Positions 45,363 through 56,219 of a DNA stretch of 64,000 nt are shown here, piece by piece. This DNA is from Acidimicrobiales bacterium mtb01 (GTDB taxonomy: Bacteria; Actinomycetota; Acidimicrobiia; Acidimicrobiales; Ilumatobacteraceae). The first letter of the stretch is position 1, and each line of letters opens with the position of its first letter. Made by a program: the position numbers and the translations under genes. Below the pieces are notes generated by a model that did not search any database, was not told the origin of the DNA, and saw only the letters and a program-made list of their open reading frames with translations. The stretch is taken from assembly GCA_004379135.1 (NCBI GenBank), contig NBNI01000006.1, positions 1 through 64,000 of the forward strand. The letters run 5' to 3'.

Positions 45363-47540
45363 ATGACCGCGGCCGAAACACCCGCATCGGCCGCTTCACG
45401 ATCGCACGCGTGGTCCCTCCACGATCTCGACGGCGAGTGGCGCGTGATCGCCGCATCCGACGACGTCTTGCGAACGGGAGTCGGTCTCGAAACCGATGAC
45501 GACGACTGGCCCACCCTCTCGGTGCCGTCGCATTGGCAGTCGAGTCCGACGTTCACCGCATCGGACGGACCGCTCCTCTACCGACGCACGTTCAGTTCCG
45601 ACAAGCCGGTCACCGGCGAACGACGCTTCGTGGTGCTCGACGGAATCTTCTACCAAGCCGACATCTGGCTGGACGGCGCCTATCTCGGCGATCCCGAGGG
45701 CTACTTCATGCCCCACGCCTACGACGTGACTGCGTTGTCGCAGCTCGACACCGAGCACGCGCTCGCGATCGCGGTCACCTGCTCGCCTCAGCGCGACAAG
45801 CGTTCGAAGCGCAACATCACGGGAGTCTTCCAGCACTGGGACTGCATCTCTCCGACGTTCAATCCGGGCGGGCTCTGGCGTGGTGTGCGTATCGAACGCA
45901 CGGGTCCGGTGCGCATCGACGCGTGGAACGTCCTGTGTCGCGACGCCAACGAGTCGCGAGCCCACCTGCGCCTGCACGCTCGCCTCGACAGCGACGTCGA
46001 ACGCCCGGTGAGGATCGTCACCCTCGTCGACGGCGAGACGGTGGACGAACAAGAACGCACTCTTGCCTCGGGCTCGAACGAGATCGACTGGAACTTCGAT
46101 CTCGACGACCCGAGATTGTGGTGGCCGTGGTCGATGGGGCCGCAACCGCTGGTCGACGTCACCATGCGCGTGGTCGTCGATCAGATCGTGAGCCACGATC
46201 GCACGCTCCGCACCGGACTGCGCGAAGTCGCCATGCAGGACTGGGTGTTCTCCGTCAATGGCGAGCGACTCTTCGTAAAGGGGGCCAACCTCGCCCCCAC
46301 GCGTGCCGCACTCGGCGAAGCGAGCGCCGACGACCTCCGGCGCGACATCGAACTCGCGCGCGAAGCCGGCCTCGACCTCGTGCGAGTGCACGGGCACGTG
46401 TCGCGGCCCGAGTTGTACGACGCGGCCGACGAGTTGGGAATGCTCGTCTGGCAGGACTTCCCTCTGCAGTGGGGCTACGCCCGCCAGATTCGCCGGCAGG
46501 CGGTGCGTCAAGCCGAGGAGACCGTCAACGTTCTCGGTCATCACCCGTCAATCGCTCTGTGGTGCGCGCACAACGAACCCTTCACTCTCAGCGTCGGCGA
46601 TGGCGACACGTTCGACCTGAAGAAATTGGCTCTGCCGTTCCTCGTCGGACAACAACTCCCCAGTTGGAACAAGAGCATCCTCGATCGCTGGGTGAAGCGC
46701 GCCTTCGAGCGCAGTGACGAAACACGGCCGGTCATCGCGCACAGCGGCGTGCTCCCCCACCTGCCGCAACTCGACGGCACCGACAGCCACCTTTATTTCG
46801 GCTGGTACCACGGCAACGAGCGCGACCTGCCCGATTTCGCCGCGCGATTGCCCCGGCTCGTCCGCTTCGTGAGCGAGTTCGGTGCCCAAGCCGTTCCGGA
46901 CGCCGCCGATTTCATCGACGCATCGAATTGGCCGAATCTGGATTGGGACCACCTGAGGCGCGAACACGGGTTGCAGAAGGAATTGTTCGATCTTCACGTT
47001 CCTCCGCGCGCGTTCGCCACCTTCGACGAATGGCGCTTGGCCACGCAGGTGTACCAAGCCGAGGTTCTGAAGCATCACATCGAAACCCTGCGGCGCCTCA
47101 AGTACTCCCCGACCGGCGGCTTCTGCTTCTTCGCATTCAACGATGCGATGCCGATGGTGTCGTGGAGCGTGCTCGACCACCGTCGCAATCCGAAGCTCGG
47201 CTTCACCGCCGTGGCCGACGCCTGCCGGCCGGTGATCGTCGTCGCCGATCGACTACCTGTCTCCTTGGAACCCGGCCAGCGAATCACGATCGACATCCAC
47301 GCGGTGAGCGATCTTCATCGCACCCTCGAGGACGCCCAGGTGATGGCCGTCGTCTCGGCTGGAGGCGAGTCGAAACAGTGGATCTGGGAAGGCGACATCG
47401 GCGCCGACGAGTGCTGCCGGATCGGCTCGATCGACGTGGTCGCCCCCTACTCGGAGGGACCGATCACTCTCGATCTCACTCTGCAGAGCGGCGATGTCGT
47501 CGCGACCAACCGGTACACGACCGACGTTCGCACGCGCTGA
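45363..47540 (+). CDS. GH2-family glycoside hydrolase (beta-mannosidase-like)
   Basis: 725 residues: N-terminal jelly-roll (about 20-190), Ig-like domain (about 195-300), TIM barrel. The acid/base Glu is in CAHNEPF and the nucleophile Glu in VRFVSEFGAQ. No signal peptide is seen, so the enzyme is probably cytoplasmic. It may act on mannosides brought in or produced by the GH130-type system upstream, but this is inference. TACTTT lies 6 nt before the ATG. Confidence 0.87.
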   Translation: MTAAETPASAASRSHAWSLHDLDGEWRVIAASDDVLRTGVGLETDDDDWPTLSVPSHWQSSPTFTASDGPLLYRRTFSSDKPVTGERRFVVLDGIFYQADIWLDGAYLGDPEGYFMPHAYDVTALSQLDTEHALAIAVTCSPQRDKRSKRNITGVFQHWDCISPTFNPGGLWRGVRIERTGPVRIDAWNVLCRDANESRAHLRLHARLDSDVERPVRIVTLVDGETVDEQERTLASGSNEIDWNFDLDDPRLWWPWSMGPQPLVDVTMRVVVDQIVSHDRTLRTGLREVAMQDWVFSVNGERLFVKGANLAPTRAALGEASADDLRRDIELAREAGLDLVRVHGHVSRPELYDAADELGMLVWQDFPLQWGYARQIRRQAVRQAEETVNVLGHHPSIALWCAHNEPFTLSVGDGDTFDLKKLALPFLVGQQLPSWNKSILDRWVKRAFERSDETRPVIAHSGVLPHLPQLDGTDSHLYFGWYHGNERDLPDFAARLPRLVRFVSEFGAQAVPDAADFIDASNWPNLDWDHLRREHGLQKELFDLHVPPRAFATFDEWRLATQVYQAEVLKHHIETLRRLKYSPTGGFCFFAFNDAMPMVSWSVLDHRRNPKLGFTAVADACRPVIVVADRLPVSLEPGQRITIDIHAVSDLHRTLEDAQVMAVVSAGGESKQWIWEGDIGADECCRIGSIDVVAPYSEGPITLDLTLQSGDVVATNRYTTDVRTR

Positions 47541-47558
47541 GGCCCATGGGGAACCAGA

Positions 47559-47574
47559 CCGGCGAATTCGCCGG
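47559..47574. terminator. Perfect 16-bp palindrome between GH2 and sdhB
   Basis: CCGGCGAATTCGCCGG lies in the 48-bp gap between the convergent stops. It can fold into a CCGGCG/CGCCGG stem with an AATT loop on both strands. Confidence 0.55.
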
Positions 47575-47588
47575 GTTTCCGCGCCCAA

Positions 47589-48361
47589 TCAGTTGCGGCT
47601 GAGTTCCTTGCGGTTCTTGAACTTGGCGGCGCGGTAGTCCTTGTTCATCAAAGCGATCACGTCGACGGAGATCTCCTTCGGACAAGCCGCTTCGCACTCA
47701 CCGTGGTTGGTGCACGATCCGAAGTACTCGTCCATCGTCTCCACCATCGCCTCGACGCGCTTGTAGCGCTCGGCCTGACCCTGCGGCAGCAGGTTGAGGT
47801 GACTGATCTTGGCCGCCGTGAAGAGGTTGGCCGCTCCGTTCGGACACGCCGCCACACAAGCACCGCAACCGATGCACTGGGCCGAATCCATCGCCGCGTC
47901 GGCTACCGGCTTCGGGATGGGGATGAGGTTCGCATCGGGGGCACCACCGGTGGGAGCGGTGATGAAACCACCCGACTCGATGATGCGGTCGAACGCCGAC
48001 CGATCGACCATGAGGTCCTTCACGATCGGGAACGCCTGGGCGCGCCACGGTTCGATCACGATCTCGTCGCCGCTCTTGAACTTGCGCATGTGCAACTGGC
48101 AGGTAGCGGTGGCCCGCTCGGGACCGTGGGCCTGTCCGTTGATCATGAGCGAGCACGTGCCGCAGATTCCTTCGCGGCAGTCGTGGTCGAACGTGACCGG
48201 TTCCTTGTTCTCGCCGATGAGCTTCTCGTTGAGGACGTCGAGCATCTCGAGGAACGAGGCCTCGTCGCTGATCGAGTCGATCTTGTACGACTCGAAATGG
48301 CCCGCATTGTCGGGACCCGACTGACGCCAGACCTTGAGGGTGAGGTTCGAAAGATGGTGGC

Positions 48362-48365
<4 letters not shown>
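47589..48365 (-). CDS. sdhB: Succinate dehydrogenase iron-sulfur subunit
   Basis: 258 residues. The 2Fe-2S ligands are in CREGICGTC and the later Cys, and the two further clusters in [12 protein letters not shown] and [12 protein letters not shown]. It passes electrons from FAD to the membrane quinone site. Overlaps the end of sdhA by ATGA (48365/48362). Last gene of the sdhCAB operon. Confidence 0.95.
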
Positions 48366-50284
<1,919 letters not shown>

Positions 50285-50314
50285 CCGAGTATCTCCTTTT
50301 GACGAGCCGACTGA

Positions 50315-51094
50315 TCAGCCGACGATCCCGGCCATGACGGCCACGGGGAACGAAACGTTTCCGACGACGACGACGACCGCGAAGCCGGTTGCCATCGCCT
50401 GACGCCACTTGTTGAAGCGCGGGTTGTTCCAGCCGAGCGACTGGAAGAGGCTCCAGACGCCGTGGAACAGGTGCACACCGAGCGCGATGTTCGCGATGAT
50501 GTAGAAGATCGCGACCGGAACGCGATCGAAGGTGTACACGACCGCGCCGTACACGTCCTTCAGGCCCTCGGCGTCCTTGGTGCCGGTGTACGAGTTGACG
50601 GTTCCGAACGTGAGGTCGAGCAGGTGCCACACCACGAAGGCCAGGACGATGACACCGGTGTAGCGCATCGAACGGCTGGCGAAGCTGGCCACCTGGTAAT
50701 CGCGCGCGCTCTGGTACTTGACCGGGCGCGCCTTGCGGTTGAGAACCGTGAGGGTGTACGCGGCGTGGATGTGCACCAGGACCATCGCGATGAGGCCGAA
50801 GCGCAGGATCCAGAGCATCACCTTCTCGGGGAGGATCGGGTACAGCAGCTTCTCGAGGAAGTGCGCGTAATGGTTGAGGTCGGACGCGCCCAAGTACATC
50901 TTGAGGTTGCCGATCATGTGGAAGAGGACGAATCCGAGCAGCGCGATGCCCGAGATGGCCATGGCGTACTTCTTGCCGACGGCCGTTCCGTAGAGGTCGA
51001 CGAGGAAGGGCTTGCGACGGCGGCCCTCCCGAGACTTGGCAGTACCCGAGACGGGACCGCGTGCCGCACCTGGTTTCATCACTGCCTGCGCCAT
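50315..51094 (-). CDS. sdhC: Succinate dehydrogenase cytochrome b subunit, diheme type
   Basis: 259 residues with five membrane helices. Four His residues in helices (FHMIGN, VHIHAAY, VWHLLDL, HLFHGVW) fit the diheme cytochrome b558 form in one subunit, which normally reduces menaquinone, and no sdhD is present. The first 35 residues are basic and Pro/Gly-rich. First gene of sdhCAB. A weak -10 TAGCGT (51169-51164) is upstream on the minus strand. Confidence 0.93.
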   Translation of the reverse strand: MAQAVMKPGAARGPVSGTAKSREGRRRKPFLVDLYGTAVGKKYAMAISGIALLGFVLFHMIGNLKMYLGASDLNHYAHFLEKLLYPILPEKVMLWILRFGLIAMVLVHIHAAYTLTVLNRKARPVKYQSARDYQVASFASRSMRYTGVIVLAFVVWHLLDLTFGTVNSYTGTKDAEGLKDVYGAVVYTFDRVPVAIFYIIANIALGVHLFHGVWSLFQSLGWNNPRFNKWRQAMATGFAVVVVVGNVSFPVAVMAGIVG

Positions 51095-51270
51095 GTACCT
51101 GCGCCTTTCACCTGGGCCATGAGGGGCCGAAAGGGTCGAGACCAGGAGGTCCGACCCACTCGGACGCTACCCGTCGGCCCTGGCCGGGCTGGAAATCGAA
51201 GCCGGGTCGACCCTGTGAAAGCCGTTGCAGCGGACCCTGGCCAAAGTCGCTCTCACCAGTGCCGGTTACC

Positions 51271-51312
51271 TACACTCTCGGAAGCCCCGAACGGGCAGCA
51301 ACGGAGCTGCCC
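51271..51312 (+). promoter_or_regulatory. hppA promoter and leader hairpin
   Basis: TACACT (51271-51276) is a candidate -10 box. A perfect 7-bp hairpin GGGCAGC-AACGGA-GCTGCCC (51293-51312) follows in the leader, 10 nt before the GAGGAG ribosome site (51323-51328). Confidence 0.5.
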
Positions 51313-51335
51313 CCGAACTCCCGAGGAGATTCCTG

Positions 51336-53660
51336 GTGTCTTCACTCATTGCCGCCGAAGGTGGATGGCAGGACTTCACCCTGAAGGGCGGTGAGTGGGC
51401 CGTTCTGCTGTTGTCGGTGGCGGCCGCGCTCCTGGCCCTTGGTGTGGGGTTCTTCCTCGTCAAGAAGGTCATGGCGGAGGACGAAGGTTCGCCCAAGATG
51501 CGCGAGATCGCCGCGGCGATCCAGGAAGGCGCCCTGGCCTACCTCAAGCGCCAGTTCAAGACCATCGGCATCATCCTGATCCCGCTGGCCGCGATCGTCT
51601 TCGCCACGTCCACCGCCATCGAGAAGTCCGACGGGTCGTCGGCATTGTCGTTCGGCGAAGCCGGTCTGTGGCGCACGCTGGCGTTCGTGCTCGGCTGCGC
51701 GGCCTCGGGTCTCACCGGCTACATCGGTATGACGCTCGCCACGCGCGGAAACGTCCGCACCGCGGCCGCCGCACTTAGCGGCTCGATGCCCCGCGCGCTC
51801 ACCGTCGCGTTCCGCACCGGCGGTGTCGCCGGCATGTTCACCGTCGGTCTCGGCCTCCTCGGCGCGACCGTCATCATCATGCTGTTCCAGAACACGTCGT
51901 CGGTGATCCTCGTCGGCTTCGGTTTCGGTGGCTCGCTGCTCGCTCTGTTCCTCCGCGTCGGCGGCGGAATCTTCACCAAGGCCGCCGACGTCGGCGCCGA
52001 CCTGGTGGGCAAGGTCGAAGCCGGCATCCCCGAGGACGACCCGCGCAACCCGGCCACCATCGCCGACAACGTGGGCGACAACGTGGGCGACTGCGCCGGC
52101 ATGGCCGCCGACCTCTTCGAGTCGTACGAGGTCACCCTGGTCGCGTCGATCATCCTCGGTGTGGCCGCGTTCAACTCGATCGGCGCCAACCCGGCTCTCG
52201 GTCTGGTGTTCCCGCTCGCGGCCCGCGCCATCGGCGTGGTCGCCTCCATCGCCGGTGTGTTCGCCGTGAAGGCGCGCGCGAACGAAACAGATCCGCTGAA
52301 GCCGATCAACCGCGGCTTCCTCGTGGCGGGTGTGCTCACTCTCATCGGAACCCTGATCGTGTCTCTCGGCTACGTGGGCAACGAGTACTCGAACGCCGGC
52401 TGGAAGTGCTTCGGCGCCGTCGCCATCGGCCTCGTGCTCGCGCAACTCGTGAGCCGCCTCACCGAGTACTACACGGGCACCCACTACGCGCCGGTGAAGG
52501 AGATCGCCGAATCGGCCGAGACCGGCCCGGCCACCGTGGTTCTCTCGGGCACCTCGGCTGGTCTCGAGAGCTCGGTGTACGCAGTGGTCGCCATCGCGAT
52601 CGCCATCGGAGTCGCCCTCGCTCTCGGCGACGGCAACCTCACCTTCTCGCTCTACCTCGTGGCCCTCTGCGGCATGGGAATGCTCGCCACCACCGGTGTG
52701 ATCGTCTCTGAAGACACGTTCGGCCCGGTGTCCGACAACGCGGCCGGTATCGCCGAGATGTCGGGCGAATTCCACGGTGAACCGCAGAAGATCATGGTGA
52801 GCCTGGACGCGGTGGGCAACACCACCAAGGCCGTCACCAAGGGCTTCGCGATCGGGTCGGCCGTGATCGCGGCCGTCGCACTCTTCGCGTCGTACATCGA
52901 GATCGCCGGCGCCGAACTCGGCGTGGTCGCCGAGAACCTGAAGGACGGCGTGTTCAAGGAGCTCGACCTCCAGATCAACGTGGCCGATCCGAAGGTGTTC
53001 ATCGGATTGCTCATCGGTGGTGCGGTGCCGTTCTTGTTCTCGGCGCTCGCCATCCGCGCGGTGGGCCGCACCGCCGGCGTGGTCGTACAGGAAGTGCGCA
53101 ACCAGTTCGCCGACGGCGGAATCATGGCCGGAACCAAGCAGCCCGACTACGGCCCGGTCATCGACATCTGCACCAAGGCGTCGCTGCGCGAGCTCACCAC
53201 CCCGGCTCTGCTGGCCGTGCTCACCCCGGTGATCATCGGCTTCGGTGTGGGTTGGCAGGCGCTCGGCGCGTTCCTCGCCGCGGTCATCCTCGTCGGTCAG
53301 CTGATGGCCAACTACCTCAGCAACGCCGGTGGCGCGTGGGACAACTCGAAGAAGTACATCGAGGACGGTCACCACGGCGGCAAGGGCAGCGATGCCCACA
53401 AGGCGGCCGTCATCGGCGACACCGTCGGCGACCCGTTCAAGGACACCGCCGGTCCGGCGCTCAACCCGCTCATCAAGGTGATGAACCTCGTGTCGCTGCT
53501 CGTGCTGCCGGCCATCATCAACCTGAAGGACGACGACGGTCCGCGTCTGCTCATCGCCGCCGTGGCGCTGGTGGTGCTGATCGGCTCGATCGCGTTCTCG
53601 AACCGCAAGACCGAGAGTCTCGGCGCTCAGGCGGCCGCAGCCGCCGCCGCCAACCGCTGA
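51336..53660 (+). CDS. hppA: Membrane H+-translocating pyrophosphatase, K+-independent type
   Basis: 774 residues with about 16 membrane helices. Substrate-site motifs EDDPRNPATIADNVGDNVGDCAGMAADLFES and a second cluster DNAAGIAEM are intact. The Lys in GNTTKAVTKG stands where K+-dependent enzymes have Ala, so the pump should not need potassium. It uses pyrophosphate to pump protons. GTG 51336 has GAGGAG 8 nt upstream; the longer frame from 51225 is not coding-like. A strong terminator follows. Confidence 0.95.
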   Translation: MSSLIAAEGGWQDFTLKGGEWAVLLLSVAAALLALGVGFFLVKKVMAEDEGSPKMREIAAAIQEGALAYLKRQFKTIGIILIPLAAIVFATSTAIEKSDGSSALSFGEAGLWRTLAFVLGCAASGLTGYIGMTLATRGNVRTAAAALSGSMPRALTVAFRTGGVAGMFTVGLGLLGATVIIMLFQNTSSVILVGFGFGGSLLALFLRVGGGIFTKAADVGADLVGKVEAGIPEDDPRNPATIADNVGDNVGDCAGMAADLFESYEVTLVASIILGVAAFNSIGANPALGLVFPLAARAIGVVASIAGVFAVKARANETDPLKPINRGFLVAGVLTLIGTLIVSLGYVGNEYSNAGWKCFGAVAIGLVLAQLVSRLTEYYTGTHYAPVKEIAESAETGPATVVLSGTSAGLESSVYAVVAIAIAIGVALALGDGNLTFSLYLVALCGMGMLATTGVIVSEDTFGPVSDNAAGIAEMSGEFHGEPQKIMVSLDAVGNTTKAVTKGFAIGSAVIAAVALFASYIEIAGAELGVVAENLKDGVFKELDLQINVADPKVFIGLLIGGAVPFLFSALAIRAVGRTAGVVVQEVRNQFADGGIMAGTKQPDYGPVIDICTKASLRELTTPALLAVLTPVIIGFGVGWQALGAFLAAVILVGQLMANYLSNAGGAWDNSKKYIEDGHHGGKGSDAHKAAVIGDTVGDPFKDTAGPALNPLIKVMNLVSLLVLPAIINLKDDDGPRLLIAAVALVVLIGSIAFSNRKTESLGAQAAAAAAANR

Positions 53661-53671
53661 CTCCCCCATCT

Positions 53672-53726
53672 CTTCGGCGGCGATGTCGTCACGATCTTCG
53701 TGATGGCATCGCCGCCGAAGCTTTTT
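53672..53726 (+). terminator. Strong intrinsic terminator of hppA
   Basis: A 14-bp perfect stem CTTCGGCGGCGATG / CATCGCCGCCGAAG (53672-53685, 53707-53720), with a 6-bp inner stem TCACGA/TCGTGA (53689-53694, 53698-53703), followed by T5 (53722-53726). It is the only hairpin plus T-tract terminator I noticed. Confidence 0.9.
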
Positions 53727-54313
53727 CAGGACCGCGAAACCCAGCCGCTCGGATCGAGCACGAGGTCGATCACGACATCGTTCGGGAACGCGAACGCGAT
53801 GTTCGGGCCCAAATGCGCCACGCCAGCGGTCCGGAACGCGGGTGACAACGCGTCGCCCCATCGGTGGGTGCGACGTGACACGACCTCTGGGATCGCCACC
53901 ACACCGTTCACGGTTTCCACGTCGCCGAGCAGCACACCGCGTTGCTCGTAGCCGCCGAGCGTCGCGACCGACGGTTCGGTCGCGTACCACTCGAGATCGC
54001 TCGCAACCGGAACCGCCGTGCCGCGGGCACCACTCAACGCATCACGCGGGTGGTCGAGTTCGACCGCGTACGTCTCGTTCCCGATCGTCCACTGCTCGAA
54101 CGCGTGCTCGCAGGTGAACTCGGCCCAGAACGCGTCGGCCTTGGCGATCATCGGATCGTTTCGCCGGCGAATCCCGTCGACGACCACGTGCAGCAGCGGT
54201 TCGCCCGGACGCCACGACGCCCACCCGTACCAGGCTTCGGCCCGCTCGACGAGTCGATAGAGAGCCACCCCGGCGAAGTCGGGCGACCACCACTCGAAGG
54301 TCCACTCCTCCAC
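53726..54313 (-). CDS. Conserved-looking protein of unknown function
   Basis: 195 residues from GTG 54313, rich in Trp (EEWTFEWWSPDF, AWYGWASWRPG). No family recognised; it may have a lipocalin-like or beta-sandwich fold, which is only a guess. The frame stays open and protein-like upstream to an ATC at 54412, which lies 6 nt after TAGTCT (54424-54419). The true N-terminus may therefore be 33 residues longer with a non-standard start. The gene ends within the hppA terminator T tract. Confidence 0.6.
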   Translation of the reverse strand: MEEWTFEWWSPDFAGVALYRLVERAEAWYGWASWRPGEPLLHVVVDGIRRRNDPMIAKADAFWAEFTCEHAFEQWTIGNETYAVELDHPRDALSGARGTAVPVASDLEWYATEPSVATLGGYEQRGVLLGDVETVNGVVAIPEVVSRRTHRWGDALSPAFRTAGVAHLGPNIAFAFPNDVVIDLVLDPSGWVSRS

Positions 54314-54412
54314 GCGGGCGTGAGGGTGCGCGAACTCGTCCGATGCGGAGAATCCGGTCGGTGGAGTCGTGATGGCCGATGTGTTGGCTGAGGGTTCGAT
54401 CTCGGTGCCGAT

Positions 54413-54429
54413 GCGGGCAGACTAGGCGG
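54413..54429. promoter_or_regulatory. Divergent promoter with overlapping -10 boxes
   Basis: Plus-strand CAGACT (54418-54423) lies 6 nt before GTG 54430. Minus-strand TAGTCT (54424-54419) lies 6 nt before position 54412. The boxes overlap by five bases, so both strands cannot be initiated at once, and the predicted starts are 18 bp apart. Confidence 0.55.
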
Positions 54430-54828
54430 GTGTCCAACGTTCGCTACCTGAGTCTCGAGTGGATCGACGCGCTGTCGGTCGAAGTGTCGACCAGTGATGC
54501 GATGCGTTCGGCCGCCGCCGACCACACGATCGGTGTGACCCAGGTGGTGAACGGCGGACCCGAGGGAACCGTGGTGTATCACCTGCAAGTGGGTGACGGT
54601 CGGGCATCGTTCGGCCCCGGCGCCGCCGACCCCGAGGACGTCCGTTTCGAACAGGACTGGGACACCGCGGTCGCCGTGGCCACCGACGCTCTCAACGCCC
54701 AGCAGGCGTTCATCACCGGACGCATTCGCCTCTTCGGCGATCAGCAGAAGTTGCAGGCGAGCACTCCGGTGTTCGCCGCGCTCGACGCCGTGTTCACCAC
54801 GGTGCGCGCTCGCACCGATTACCGCTGA
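54430..54828 (+). CDS. SCP2 sterol-binding-like protein
   Basis: 132 residues: LSLEWIDALSVEV, then the beta-strands VVYHLQVGDGRASFGPG and the helical QQAFITGRIRLFGDQQKL segment of the SCP2 fold. It probably carries a hydrophobic ligand such as a fatty acid or sterol-like lipid. GTG start with CAGACT 6 nt upstream. The TGA stop lies in a 16-bp palindrome shared with cysS. Confidence 0.82.
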   Translation: MSNVRYLSLEWIDALSVEVSTSDAMRSAAADHTIGVTQVVNGGPEGTVVYHLQVGDGRASFGPGAADPEDVRFEQDWDTAVAVATDALNAQQAFITGRIRLFGDQQKLQASTPVFAALDAVFTTVRARTDYR

Positions 54829-54837
54829 CGTCAGCGG
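54822..54837. terminator. Stop-codon palindrome between SCP2 gene and cysS
   Basis: Perfect 16-bp palindrome CCGCTGACGTCAGCGG, containing the plus-strand TGA (54826-54828) and the minus-strand stop (54831-54833). Confidence 0.55.
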
Positions 54838-56183
54838 CGAACCGACGTACCCGACTTCGTCGTCTCGACGATCCAGCCGGCGCCCTGCAATTCGGCGCGC
54901 AGCGCGTCGGCGGTGGCGAAGTCCTTGGCCGCGCGAGCCGCATCGAGCGCCGCCGCCTTGGCCGCCACATCGGCCGGCACATCGGCCGCACCCTTGAGTT
55001 CGAGCCCGAACGCCGAGCAGATCTCGCGCGCGGCCTGAACGAGGCCCGCCGCCGCAGCGTCACCGGCATCGATCGCCGCATTTGCTCGCCGCACGGTGTC
55101 GAACAGCAACGCCGTGGCCGACGGAGTGTCGAGATCGTCGTCCATGCGCTCGCGGAACTGCGTCATGACGGCCGAGTCGGCCGAACCACTGACCGAAGCG
55201 GTGCGCGCGGCGAAGGCGTCGAGGCCGGCCAGCGCGCTCACGGCAGCGTCGATGTTGTCCTGCCCCACTCGCACCGGACTGCGGTAATGCGTCTGCAGCA
55301 GCACCATGCGATAGGCCCGCGGGTCGTACAGGTCCATGAGGTCGAGCAGATTGGCCACGTTGCCGAGGCTCTTCGACATCTTCTCGCCCTCGGCGTCGAC
55401 CACGAATCCGTTGTGCATCCAGTGGTTGGCGAACTCTTTTCCGAGCGCCACCGCCTGCGCGCGTTCGTTCTCGTGATGCGGGAACTTGAGGTCCATGCCG
55501 CCGCAATGCAGATCGAATCCTTCACCCAGCAGCTCGAGGCTCATCACCACGCACTCGCTGTGCCAACCCGGACGGCCATCGCCCCACGGCGACGGCCACG
55601 ACGGCTCGCCCGGCTTCGAGAACTTCCACAACGCGAAGTCGGCCGGGTGCTTCTTGTTGCTCGCACCGAACACCTCGCGATCGCCGCCACCGGCGAGCAG
55701 ATCGTCGAGGCTCTGGTTGGCCAGCAACCCGTAATCGGCAACCGACTGGACGCTCAGGTACACGCCGTCCTCGGTGACGTAGGCGCGATCGAGGTCGATG
55801 AGGTCGCCGATCATGCGGACCATGTGATCGACGTATTCGGTCGCGTGCGGCACGTCGGTGGGCCGCGACACGTTCAACTTCTCCATCGCCTGGAACCACA
55901 CCGACTCGCACTTGTGGGTGATCTCCTGCCATGGACGACTTTCACGATTGGCGCGATCGATGATCTTGTCGTCGATGTCGGTGATGTTCGAGACCAGTCG
56001 AACCTTCAGACCCGACCACTCGAGATAACGACGCAGGATGTCGTACACCAACGTGGCGCGGCCATGGCCGAGATGCGGCGGCCCGTACACCGTGGGTCCG
56101 CACAGATAGATGCCGACTTCGCCCGGCTTGCGCAGACGCAGTTCGCGCACCTCGGCGGCGGCGCTGTCGTAGAGCCGGAACAT
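54831..56183 (-). CDS. cysS: Cysteinyl-tRNA synthetase
   Basis: 450 residues. Catalytic HLGH in PPHLGHGRA, zinc ligands including Cys in GWHSECVVMS and HCGGMDL, KMSKS in GEKMSKSLGN, and a C-terminal DALR-type helical region. That region distinguishes it from mycothiol ligase MshC, which lacks it. ATG 56183 lies 8 nt after TAGGCT (56197-56192) and no ribosome site is seen. Confidence 0.95.
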   Translation of the reverse strand: MFRLYDSAAAEVRELRLRKPGEVGIYLCGPTVYGPPHLGHGRATLVYDILRRYLEWSGLKVRLVSNITDIDDKIIDRANRESRPWQEITHKCESVWFQAMEKLNVSRPTDVPHATEYVDHMVRMIGDLIDLDRAYVTEDGVYLSVQSVADYGLLANQSLDDLLAGGGDREVFGASNKKHPADFALWKFSKPGEPSWPSPWGDGRPGWHSECVVMSLELLGEGFDLHCGGMDLKFPHHENERAQAVALGKEFANHWMHNGFVVDAEGEKMSKSLGNVANLLDLMDLYDPRAYRMVLLQTHYRSPVRVGQDNIDAAVSALAGLDAFAARTASVSGSADSAVMTQFRERMDDDLDTPSATALLFDTVRRANAAIDAGDAAAAGLVQAAREICSAFGLELKGAADVPADVAAKAAALDAARAAKDFATADALRAELQGAGWIVETTKSGTSVRR

Positions 56184-56219
56184 GGAGTCCCAGCCTACGC
56201 GGGCCTAGCCTGGTGACTC
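56184..56219. promoter_or_regulatory. 36-bp divergent promoter between cysS and valS
   Basis: Near mirror images: minus TAGGCT (56197-56192) then 8 nt then ATG 56183; plus TAGCCT (56206-56211) then 8 nt (GGTGACTC) then ATG 56220. The two -10 boxes are only 8 bp apart, so polymerase can serve one direction at a time. Confidence 0.65.

Noticed and set aside
51342-53990. Minus-strand 882-codon frame opposite hppA
   Set aside because: It is a mirror of the hppA gene, full of His/Arg/Gly, and the hppA protein is unmistakable.
54831-56183. Mycothiol ligase MshC instead of CysS
   Set aside because: 450 residues with a C-terminal DALR-type region, which MshC lacks.
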